The notes beneath the pieces are model-generated. The model was not told the origin of the DNA and did not search any database. It worked only from the letters and a program-made list of their open reading frames with translations. From NCBI GenBank assembly GCA_030633185.1, contig DAOVTG010000086.1, forward strand, positions 1 to 9,255: DNA of 9,255 bases. Reading direction: 5' to 3'. Source of the stretch: Deltaproteobacteria bacterium (GTDB taxonomy: Bacteria > Desulfobacterota > Anaeroferrophillalia > Anaeroferrophillales > Tharpellaceae). Below, in pieces: positions 1 through 5,531 of this stretch (the stretch's first letter is position 1; every line of letters begins with the position of its first letter). The position numbers were made by a program, and so were the translations under genes.

Positions 1-2
1 TT

Positions 3-425
3 CAATACACCTTGCGGGATGTGCTTATTAAAGAGTTTGGTGTAGAGAAAGCAAACGATTTAATCATCAAGGCCGGCAGATTAGCCGAGTTTCACTTCTG
101 CGAAAACATGTTGAATAAAAAGTTAGATTTCAACGGCTTCGTCGCAGAATTACAGGAGACATTAAAAGAGCAGAAAATTGGAATCTTGAGGGTGGAAAAG
201 GTTGACCTGGAACGCTTGGAAATGACGTTGACGGTTGCTGAAGATTTGGATTGTTCCGGTCTGCCATTCACGGATGAGATGGTTTGTCAATATGATGAGG
301 GCTTCATTGCCGGAATTCTAGAGACATTTACGGGAAAAGCTTTCCGGGTAAAAGAGATTGATTGTTGGGCAAGCGGGGACAGAGTTTGTCGTTTTGATGT
401 CAGGCTGCAAGAGGAGGGCAAATGA
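3..425 (+). CDS. V4R (4-vinyl reductase-type) domain protein, 5' end missing
   Basis: The reading frame is open from base 3, so the TTG at 12 is probably not the true start and the N-terminus lies outside the window. Counted from that TTG, the 137 residues look like a V4R domain, a small-molecule-binding fold found in bacteriochlorophyll 4-vinyl reductase and in many sensor proteins. The C-terminal part carries the typical pattern: SGLP near 82-85, CQYDEGFIAGIL near 92-103, then DCWASGDRVCRF near 117-128. Cysteines 81, 92, 118 and 126 are candidates for the metal or ligand site; that role is inferred from the family. No DNA-binding or catalytic domain is visible in the part present. Its stop overlaps an ATG (ATGA, 422-425) that opens only a 23-residue frame. 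It converges on the next gene, with a hairpin between them. Ligand and cellular role are unknown. Confidence 0.85.
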   Translation, partial: QYTLRDVLIKEFGVEKANDLIIKAGRLAEFHFCENMLNKKLDFNGFVAELQETLKEQKIGILRVEKVDLERLEMTLTVAEDLDCSGLPFTDEMVCQYDEGFIAGILETFTGKAFRVKEIDCWASGDRVCRFDVRLQEEGK

Positions 426-460
426 TTTACGAAGCCGTTGAAAAACTCGCCATCCTCCTG

Positions 461-501
461 CAAGCGACTCAATCATGGCACAACCTTGAGTGAGTCGCTT
501 G
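461..501. terminator. Perfect 11-bp inverted repeat between convergent genes
   Basis: CAAGCGACTCA (461-471) is followed after 19 bases by its exact reverse complement TGAGTCGCTTG (491-501). It sits in the 99-bp gap between the V4R gene, which ends at 425, and the leftward gene ending at 525, so a bidirectional transcript-ending hairpin is the natural reading. Neither side has a T-tract directly after the stem, so it is not a textbook intrinsic terminator. Confidence 0.45.
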
Positions 502-524
502 CGGGTCGTATTCCGGTATCCAAC

Positions 525-890
525 TCAGCGACCGGGGATAATAATCCTGGAGCTGTCCATCTCTTTCTGCTTCTGCTGTTGCTGCATCTCTTTGATCTTT
601 TCGACCATCTCAGCCAGGGACTGGCGCATGGCGTCGGGGAAGACAGTCATCGCCTCTTCGAGGTTGTTGGCCTCTAAAGAGGCTTGCAACGGTACCGGCC
701 CTTCCGGCGACATTAGTTGGGTATTGCCGACATAGATCGGTGCCCGGCTCTTATCCTCACTGCCGTCAAGGTTGATGGGCGTCAAGATCTTTATTGATGC
801 GATCTTAAGATCGGTAATTGTCTCTTCACGATAGAGGTGGTTGGTGTCGACCGTAAATTCGGGCATCTGCCCAGGTTCATTTGCGCTCAT
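525..890 (-). CDS. Small conserved cytosolic protein of unknown function (121 aa)
   Basis: A 121-residue protein with no signal peptide or membrane segment. The N-terminal half contains EFTVDTNHLYREE (11-23), a segment that could form beta strands (26-40) and GNTQLMSPEGPVPL (55-68). The C-terminal half is helical and very rich in Gln and Lys (about 77-111), probably a short coiled coil, ending in a basic tail. From memory it resembles a small protein seen in Desulfuromonas/Geobacter-type genomes and annotated only as hypothetical or cytoplasmic; I cannot name a function. The ATG at 890 has a GGAG ribosome binding site 8 bases upstream. The gene follows hemW on the same strand after 225 bp and appears to have its own promoter in that gap, so it is probably a separate unit. 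Confidence 0.82.
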   Translation of the reverse strand: MSANEPGQMPEFTVDTNHLYREETITDLKIASIKILTPINLDGSEDKSRAPIYVGNTQLMSPEGPVPLQASLEANNLEEAMTVFPDAMRQSLAEMVEKIKEMQQQQKQKEMDSSRIIIPGR

Positions 891-970
891 GCTAAACTCT
901 CCAAAATTATCAGGTTAAAATTAAACAACATTTTCAAGAATTACCCCACACGTTCTTTAAATGGTTAGCC

Positions 971-999
971 TGAATAATGGGCACCGTTTAAAATGTCAA
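971..999 (-). promoter_or_regulatory. Candidate sigma70-type promoter for the 121-aa gene
   Basis: On the minus strand there is a perfect -35 TTGACA (plus 994-999), a 17-bp spacer and a weak -10 TATTCA (plus 971-976; 3 of 6 consensus bases). Transcription would begin near 964 and leave a leader of about 74 bases before the ATG at 890. The -35 box lies at the centre of the palindrome at 984-1011. The -35 match is strong and the -10 match poor, so this is a moderate call. Confidence 0.45.
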
Positions 1000-1011
1000 C
1001 ATCTTAAACGG
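984..1011. repeat. 12-bp inverted repeat, possible operator
   Basis: CCGTTTAAAATG (984-995) and CATCTTAAACGG (1000-1011) are reverse complements except at one position, separated by TCAA. The centre coincides with the -35 box of the candidate minus-strand promoter, which is where a dimeric repressor would act. The right arm also overlaps a second inverted repeat, CGGACA (1009-1014) with TGTCCG (1024-1029), so two mutually exclusive hairpins could form. Operator function is inferred from position only. Confidence 0.5.
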
Positions 1012-1064
1012 ACACCACTAGGATGTCCGAGAATAGAAATTTTTTCTCAGATCGAGTCATTTTT

Positions 1065-1117
1065 AAAAAATAACGAAGAGCTGGGGAAAAGAGCATTCTC
1101 GAACAGTCTCCTAGCTC
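1065..1117 (-). terminator. Possible terminator after hemW
   Basis: Read on the minus strand, GAGCT (plus 1113-1117, overlapping the hemW stop codon) can pair with AGCTC (plus 1078-1082), and a few more bases pair beyond a mismatch. About six bases after the second arm comes a T-rich stretch (plus 1065-1073). The loop is long, about 30 bases, with a small GAG/CTC pairing inside it. Stem plus T-tract fits intrinsic termination, but the stem is weak. Confidence 0.35.
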
Positions 1118-2336
1118 ATATTAAATTATTTAGGATCTCATCACTTAAAAACATACCCTTATCGGTTATCCAAAGATTACTTTCGTCCCAATCAAGCAAG
1201 CCATCAACCCGCACCTTTTGCGCCCGGAGGATCATGACATCAACTATTTGCGCGCCATACTCGTCTCTCAAACCCGCCAGGCCAACCCCTTGACGAAGCC
1301 TTAGACCCATCATCAGGGACTCGATAAAAGAGGTTTTCAAATCGATGATCTCCTGTTCAAACCAGAGCTCAGGCCGGGATTCGAGAGTTTTACCGCCAAC
1401 GGACTGCGAGGTATTGACCGGCCCCAGCCGCTGCATATAAGCAAAAGGATCCGGCATGTTGGAGTAACGCTCCGCCCAATGTTGCGGATCTTTTCGGCAA
1501 CGCCAGCCCCCACAGGCTCCGGCCCCAAGCCCTAAATAATCGTAAAGCTGCCAGTAGGCCAGATTATGCTGAGCTTGCAAATGTCGGTTGCGGGCAAAAT
1601 TGGAGATTTCATAGCGATAGAGGCCCGCATCTTTCAGGCCGGTTTCAACTAGTTGCATCATCTCGGCTTGATCATCCCCGCTAACCGCCTGCAAATCTCC
1701 TGCGACAACCGCTTGCGCCAATCGGGTTCCCGGTTCCAGGGAGAGGGAGTAGGCCGAAACATGTTCCGGTGCCAGAAGTGCAAGTTTCTGCAAATCCCTG
1801 GTCAGGGCGTTCAAGCTCTGCCCCGGCCAGGCGTAAATCAGGTCAAGGCTGAGATTTTCAATACCCCCACGGCGGATTAAATCTATTGCCTTTTCAACCA
1901 TCAATCCGTCATGACGACGGCCGAGAAGCTGCAATCCTTCCGGCGTAAAGGTTTGCACGCCAAGACTGATGCGATTGATCCCGGCGACCCGATAACCAGC
2001 AATTTTCCCCCGGCTGATATCGGCCGGATTTGCCTCAAGAGTTACTTCCGGATCAGGGCAAAAGCCAAGTCTCTGGGCCAACATATCAATAACACGGGCA
2101 TAGAAAGAGGGAGAAAAAAGGGAGGGCGTCCCGCCCCCGAAATAGAGGGTGGACAGAGGCAATGGAGATTGCGGCCAACTCTTGAGCCGATATTGGAACT
2201 CAACCTCAAGAGCAGCCAAATAGGCCTTTTCAGGAACCGTTTCAACCGCTACCGAGGGAAAGGAACAATAATGACAACGAGAACGGCAAAAGGGGATGTG
2301 GATATAGAGATGACCTGACGACTGGGGAGAAATCAG
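1116..2336 (-). CDS. hemW: HemW-like radical SAM heme chaperone, non-AUG start
   Basis: A radical SAM protein of the HemN/HemW family, 406 residues if it starts at the CTG at 2336. The iron-sulfur motif CRSRCHYC (Cys17, 21, 24) follows LYIHIPF, and GGGTPS lies at 67-72. DLIYAWPGQS (about 165-174), EISNFAR (about 243-249) and HNLAYW...YLGLGAGA (about 257-273) are family hallmarks, followed by a HemN_C-type end (MMGLRLRQG). The residue two after the third Cys is Phe, not the fourth Cys of true coproporphyrinogen dehydrogenase HemN, so HemW is the better call. HemW binds heme and helps insert it into respiratory enzymes. The first conventional start in frame (TTG, 2219) would delete the whole Cys motif. 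Upstream of it the frame holds no ATG, GTG or TTG before an in-frame stop. CTG at 2336 overlaps the iclR stop as CTGA; ATT at 2333 is the alternative. Translational coupling to iclR is likely. Confidence 0.88.
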   Translation of the reverse strand: MISPQSSGHLYIHIPFCRSRCHYCSFPSVAVETVPEKAYLAALEVEFQYRLKSWPQSPLPLSTLYFGGGTPSLFSPSFYARVIDMLAQRLGFCPDPEVTLEANPADISRGKIAGYRVAGINRISLGVQTFTPEGLQLLGRRHDGLMVEKAIDLIRRGGIENLSLDLIYAWPGQSLNALTRDLQKLALLAPEHVSAYSLSLEPGTRLAQAVVAGDLQAVSGDDQAEMMQLVETGLKDAGLYRYEISNFARNRHLQAQHNLAYWQLYDYLGLGAGACGGWRCRKDPQHWAERYSNMPDPFAYMQRLGPVNTSQSVGGKTLESRPELWFEQEIIDLKTSFIESLMMGLRLRQGVGLAGLRDEYGAQIVDVMILRAQKVRVDGLLDWDESNLWITDKGMFLSDEILNNLI

Positions 2337-3151
2337 GAACCGGAACTCTTCTCTTCGATGTGCAGAGCAACCTCATAACCGAGACGCCGGGAAATTTCAG
2401 CGGCCGCCTGTTTTACTGCAGGTGCGATCCTCTCCTTGATAGTTGTCTCAGTCAGCCTGAAGGAGGGGCCGGAAACGCTGATACCGGCCACCACTCTTTT
2501 AGTATAGTCACGAATTGCCGCCCCGACACATTTGACATCATGATCATACTCTTCATCATCAACGGCATAGCCCTGTTCCCGGATAAGCTCAAGTTCTTTA
2601 AAAAAGAGCTCTTTGTCGCGAATTGATTTCGGCGTACAGGCTTCCCAATGTTTTACCGGCGGCAGGATTTTCTCTAACTCACCGGCATTCATCGAAGCAA
2701 CCTGGGCTTTACCAATAGCCGAACACCAGACCGGCAGTTGTGAACCGACCCGGGAAACAACCCGAACCGCCTGGTCGGACTCTACGACATCCAGGTAGAC
2801 AACATTATGATTACGAATAACCCCGACATAAGCGTTTTCCCGCAACTCTTTACACAATTTTTCCATCACCGGATGGGCTTGGCGCAAAACCCCCATCTGC
2901 CGGATAAAGGTTTGACCCAGTTCCAGGCTTTTAATGCCTAAACGATAGTTTTCGGTTATCTTGTTCTGCTCGATATAGCCTTTCTCCTCAAGCGTTGCCA
3001 GCAACCTAAAGACGTTATTTTTATGGAGTTTGAGACGTTTACTCAGTTCGGTTACGCCAAGTTCATCAACATCGCCGCTGAACTCTTCGAGCAAGGTAAG
3101 GGCGTGAACCACTGCCTGGATAATATAGTTGGATTTCTCTCTCTTTACCAT
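2333..3151 (-). CDS. IclR-family transcriptional regulator
   Basis: 272 residues, the usual length for the family. An N-terminal winged helix-turn-helix spans about 9-72, with LGVTELSKRLKLHKNNVFRLLATLEEKGYI as the recognition region. The C-terminal effector-binding domain spans about 85-262, including LPVWCSAIGKA (139-149) and the IclR signature GYAVDDEEYDHDVKCVGAAIR (194-214), in which family members sense small carboxylic or aromatic ligands. The ligand cannot be read from sequence. The ATG at 3151 has GGGGA about 9 bases upstream. Its own promoter (3270-3298) lies in the 204-bp gap after pdxA. Its stop overlaps the proposed hemW start by four bases, so hemW is probably co-transcribed. IclR regulators often control themselves or a neighbouring gene; repeats in its leader could be operators. 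No obvious catabolic target gene lies in the window. Confidence 0.93.
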   Translation of the reverse strand: MVKREKSNYIIQAVVHALTLLEEFSGDVDELGVTELSKRLKLHKNNVFRLLATLEEKGYIEQNKITENYRLGIKSLELGQTFIRQMGVLRQAHPVMEKLCKELRENAYVGVIRNHNVVYLDVVESDQAVRVVSRVGSQLPVWCSAIGKAQVASMNAGELEKILPPVKHWEACTPKSIRDKELFFKELELIREQGYAVDDEEYDHDVKCVGAAIRDYTKRVVAGISVSGPSFRLTETTIKERIAPAVKQAAAEISRRLGYEVALHIEEKSSGS

Positions 3152-3179
3152 AACCGCGTTCCCCGTAAAACATTAAAGA

Positions 3180-3201
3180 TTAACAGCTTCTTAACAGCTT
3201 C
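3180..3201. repeat. Tandem 11-bp direct repeat in the iclR leader
   Basis: TTAACAGCTTC occurs twice back to back (3180-3190 and 3191-3201) with no mismatch. An 11-bp period puts both copies on the same face of the helix, as expected for cooperative binding of a regulator. A further AGCTTC lies at 3263-3268 near the expected transcription start. Position between promoter and ATG suggests autoregulation, which is inference. Confidence 0.55.
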
Positions 3202-3222
3202 CGAAAAATTTAACCGGAGGCC

Positions 3223-3244
3223 GGTGCTACAAACAAACAGCACC
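3223..3244 (-). other. Hairpin in the iclR 5' leader
   Basis: GGTGCT (3223-3228) and AGCACC (3239-3244) form a perfect 6-bp stem with a 10-base loop. It lies about 20 to 40 bases into the predicted iclR transcript. No T-tract follows on the minus strand, so it is not an obvious attenuator. It may stabilise the message or simply be a DNA palindrome. Confidence 0.4.
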
Positions 3245-3269
3245 TTAGCAGAGCTGCCGGAAAGCTTCC

Positions 3270-3298
3270 CATATAGTCGAGCAAAAAACTCTTGTCAA
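3270..3298 (-). promoter_or_regulatory. Sigma70-type promoter for iclR-hemW
   Basis: The minus strand has TTGACA (plus 3293-3298), a spacer of exactly 17 bp and TATATG (plus 3270-3275; 4 of 6 bases of the -10 consensus). Transcription would begin near 3263, giving a leader of about 110 bases. Immediately downstream is a near-palindrome, GGAAAGCTTCC on the plus strand (3259-3269), well placed for repressor binding. The match is strong, so iclR probably does not depend on read-through from pdxA. Confidence 0.6.
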
Positions 3299-3355
3299 GA
3301 CTTTTATAAGACCGAACCAACATATTTCTAACCATTTTAAAACATTAAAATATCA

Positions 3356-4360
3356 TTAATCACCTGCTAATCTAACGGCAAGCGCAAGGGCCGCTTCCAT
3401 ACTACGACTGTCGGCAATAAATTTATCAGAAATATCAAACGCTGTCCCATGATCAGCGGAAGTCCTGATAAAAGGAAGACCGAGCGAAAGGTTGACACCA
3501 TCACTGAAATAGAGCATTTTAAAAGGCACCAGACCCTGATCATGGTAGAGGGCAACCAAGGCTGCATAACGACCATTTAAGGCCTGATGAAAAAGCACAT
3601 CGGCGGGCACTGGCCCTTCAACCAAAACTCCCAATTTATGTAACCGAGCCAGAGCCGGTTTTAAAATACGCTCCTCTTCGTCACCAAAGGCGCCCTGTTC
3701 TCCAGCGTGAGGATTTAAAGCCGCCAAGCCGATAGTTCCCGACAAACCAATTTTCTGCATAAATTCATAGAGCAAAAGAACCTGCTCCTCTAACAAATCA
3801 ATGGTCAAAACCTCAGGCACTCGGGCCAGAGGTAGATGGGTCGTCGCCAGTAAAACCTTCAAACGTTCGCCCCAAAACATCATACCGACCTTCGAACTGC
3901 CACTGAGTTCTTGTAAAAGTTCGGTATGCCCGGGATAGCGATGCCCGGCCAAGTGCCAAGCATGTTTTGATATCGGCGCGGTCACCAAAGCCTGACAAAT
4001 CCCCTTTCGTACCAATTCAACCCCACATTTAACGTAGCAAAACGAAGCCTCACCAAAAACCGCATGATCACGTCCCAAATCAAGTTGGGGCAGAGCTTTA
4101 ACCAGAGGATTACAAACCGATACGCTCCCAACCACAGCCTGGCACTGCCTCTTACAAAACTCAAACGACCCGTCACCTTCCGTGAAAACCAACGCTTGCT
4201 CGGCTCCCCCGATCGCAGCCGCAACCCGCTGCAACCAGGCCGCTTCACCAACCACCACAACTTCCCGACGCAACTCCTCATCCATCAACGAAAGCGAACG
4301 CACCGTCACCTCGGGGCCGATACCCGCCGGATCTCCCATCGAAACCGCCAATTTTACCAT
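3356..4360 (-). CDS. pdxA: 4-hydroxythreonine-4-phosphate dehydrogenase PdxA
   Basis: 334 residues, close to the family's usual ~330. PdxA oxidises 4-phosphohydroxy-L-threonine with NAD(P) and decarboxylates it, feeding the DXP-dependent route to pyridoxal phosphate in the cytosol. Diagnostic segments are MGDPAGIGPE (8-17), TAPISKHAW (127-135), GHTELL with His145, NPHAGEQGAFGDEE with His218, YHDQG with His273, and LGLPFIRTSADHGTAFDI (about 293-310). The three histidines match the metal ligands of characterised PdxA. I chose the ATG at 4360 because AAAGGAG lies 8 bases upstream; a TTG 18 bases further out would place that binding site inside the gene. Several paralogues of this family (PdxA2) act on erythronate 4-phosphate, but no sugar-acid genes sit nearby, so true PdxA is preferred. 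The adjacent IclR gene has its own promoter, so a regulatory link is open. Confidence 0.92.
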   Translation of the reverse strand: MVKLAVSMGDPAGIGPEVTVRSLSLMDEELRREVVVVGEAAWLQRVAAAIGGAEQALVFTEGDGSFEFCKRQCQAVVGSVSVCNPLVKALPQLDLGRDHAVFGEASFCYVKCGVELVRKGICQALVTAPISKHAWHLAGHRYPGHTELLQELSGSSKVGMMFWGERLKVLLATTHLPLARVPEVLTIDLLEEQVLLLYEFMQKIGLSGTIGLAALNPHAGEQGAFGDEEERILKPALARLHKLGVLVEGPVPADVLFHQALNGRYAALVALYHDQGLVPFKMLYFSDGVNLSLGLPFIRTSADHGTAFDISDKFIADSRSMEAALALAVRLAGD

Positions 4361-4471
4361 ACTATTTTCTCCTTTCAAACAGACCTTGCATCAACAGCTC
4401 AAATAGAGTAATGGGGGTGCCCGATATAAATGAACCTAAAAGCCCTACCTCAACACAGGAAGGTAATTGAC

Positions 4472-5347
4472 ATGGAAATCAAACCACCCCCCCAACCACG
4501 GATACGCACTTTTCTTGAAATGGTCAAGTTTTCTCATACTGTTTTTGCCCTGCCCTTCGCCCTGCTGGCAGCCCTGTTGGCCGCTGACGGCCTACCTTCA
4601 CTCTGGAAAATATTGTGGATTATTGTTGCCATGGCCGGAGCCCGCACCGGAGCCATGGGAGCCAATCGCCTGCTTGATGCCAAGATCGACGCCCGCAATC
4701 CCCGCACTAAAGACCGAGCCCTGCCGGCTGGCCTGATCGATACCCGGCAGGCTCTCCTGTTGACCTGTGCAAGCTATCTGATCTTTATCTTTGCATCCGC
4801 TATGCTCAACTCTTTATGCCTGCAGCTGGCCCCTTACGTTATCATGCTGCTGACCGCCTATTCGGCAGCCAAACGCTATACGATTTACACCCACTACATT
4901 CTCGGATTCTGCCTCGGACTGGCCCCGATCGGAGCCTGGATTGCAATTACCGGATCACTAGCTCTGACGCCGCTGGTCTTGGGCTTTGCGGTCGGCTGCT
5001 GGGTCAGCGGTTTTGACCTGCTCTACTCATTACAAGATATCGATTTTGACAAACAAGAAGGTCTCTATTCGATTCCTGCAACCATCGGTATCGAACAAAC
5101 CTTGATCCTGGCTCGTAAACTGCATCTGGGAATGTTCGGCGCCCTCTTTTTTATCTATCTGGCCGCCCCCTCATTAGGCTGGCTCTTTCTTCTGGCCCTA
5201 TTGGCGGTTGCCGCACTACTACATTACGAACATGAACTTTTAAGCCCGACCGACCTGACAAAAATCGATACCGCCTTTTTCACGGTTAACGGCTATATCA
5301 GCATTACCCTTTTCGTCGTCGCCGCCATAGACATCTTCGCCGGCTGA
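4472..5347 (+). CDS. UbiA-family prenyltransferase, MqnP-like
   Basis: An integral inner-membrane aromatic prenyltransferase, 291 residues, mostly hydrophobic with about eight to nine membrane segments. The first Asp motif is NRLLDAKIDARNPRT (Asn65, Asp69, Asp73), which replaces the classical NDxxDxxxD and is typical of the MqnP (futalosine-route) and related 'UbiA-other' subgroup. YSAAKRYT (130-137) is the conserved loop motif, and DIDFD (Asp189, Asp193) is the second Mg-diphosphate motif. It would transfer a polyprenyl chain to a quinone precursor; the polyprenyl diphosphate synthase three genes downstream could supply the tail. ATG 4472 was chosen because AGGAAGG lies 8 bases upstream and the protein then begins like its relatives; ATG 4430 would add 14 polar residues behind a weaker site. 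It is divergent from pdxA. A role in menaquinone rather than ubiquinone is inferred from the motif; the mqnA-D genes are not in the window. Confidence 0.88.
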   Translation: MEIKPPPQPRIRTFLEMVKFSHTVFALPFALLAALLAADGLPSLWKILWIIVAMAGARTGAMGANRLLDAKIDARNPRTKDRALPAGLIDTRQALLLTCASYLIFIFASAMLNSLCLQLAPYVIMLLTAYSAAKRYTIYTHYILGFCLGLAPIGAWIAITGSLALTPLVLGFAVGCWVSGFDLLYSLQDIDFDKQEGLYSIPATIGIEQTLILARKLHLGMFGALFFIYLAAPSLGWLFLLALLAVAALLHYEHELLSPTDLTKIDTAFFTVNGYISITLFVVAAIDIFAG

Positions 5348-5402
5348 TTAAAACATAGGGAGAAATATTCAGGTGCCCACCGTAAAGTTACAATAAATAG
5401 TG

Positions 5403-5418
5403 GCGAACTTTGCTTCGC
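5403..5418. other. Small hairpin GCGAA/TTCGC
   Basis: GCGAA (5403-5407) and TTCGC (5414-5418) form a 5-bp stem with a 6-base loop, 11 bases before the large hairpin at 5429. It belongs to the same structured insert. Confidence 0.35.
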
Positions 5419-5428
5419 TCTCATAAAC

Positions 5429-5475
5429 GGGGTCAAAGCTGGGGTGCTAACGCACCTTTTACCAGCAATGACCCC
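5429..5475. other. Nested hairpin within the mqnP-DUF1015 gap
   Basis: Three stacked helices can be read directly. GGGGTCA (5429-5435) pairs with TGACCCC (5469-5475). After a symmetric AA/AA internal loop, GCTGG (5438-5442) pairs with CCAGC (5462-5466). After a TTTTA bulge on the 3' side, GGTGC (5443-5447) pairs with GCACC (5452-5456), closed by TAAC. That is 17 Watson-Crick pairs in 47 bases, far more than chance. There is no T-tract directly after it on either strand, so it is not a standard terminator. Confidence 0.65.
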
Positions 5476-5531
5476 AATCCCGGCAGTTTTGAGACAGAAC
5501 CTGAATAGTTACAATATAGGGAGAAATATTC

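Noticed and set aside
961..1293. 110-aa plus-strand open frame
   Set aside because: It overlaps the hemW 3' end and the promoter/palindrome region, has no ribosome binding site and resembles no protein family.
3334..3351. ATTTTAA-AACA-TTAAAAT hairpin after pdxA as a terminator
   Set aside because: The stem is pure A/T and weak, with no following T-tract long enough to support termination.
4361..4378. Upstream TTG start giving PdxA six more residues
   Set aside because: The Shine-Dalgarno AAAGGAG for the ATG at 4360 would lie inside the coding sequence, and the family begins at that ATG.
4430..4471. Upstream ATG giving the prenyltransferase 14 more residues
   Set aside because: The ATG at 4472 has a better ribosome binding site, and the extra polar residues are not typical of the family.
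4361..4471. Divergent promoters between pdxA and the prenyltransferase gene
   Set aside because: Promoters must exist nearby, but I could not find a -35/-10 pair on either strand with acceptable spacing and match.
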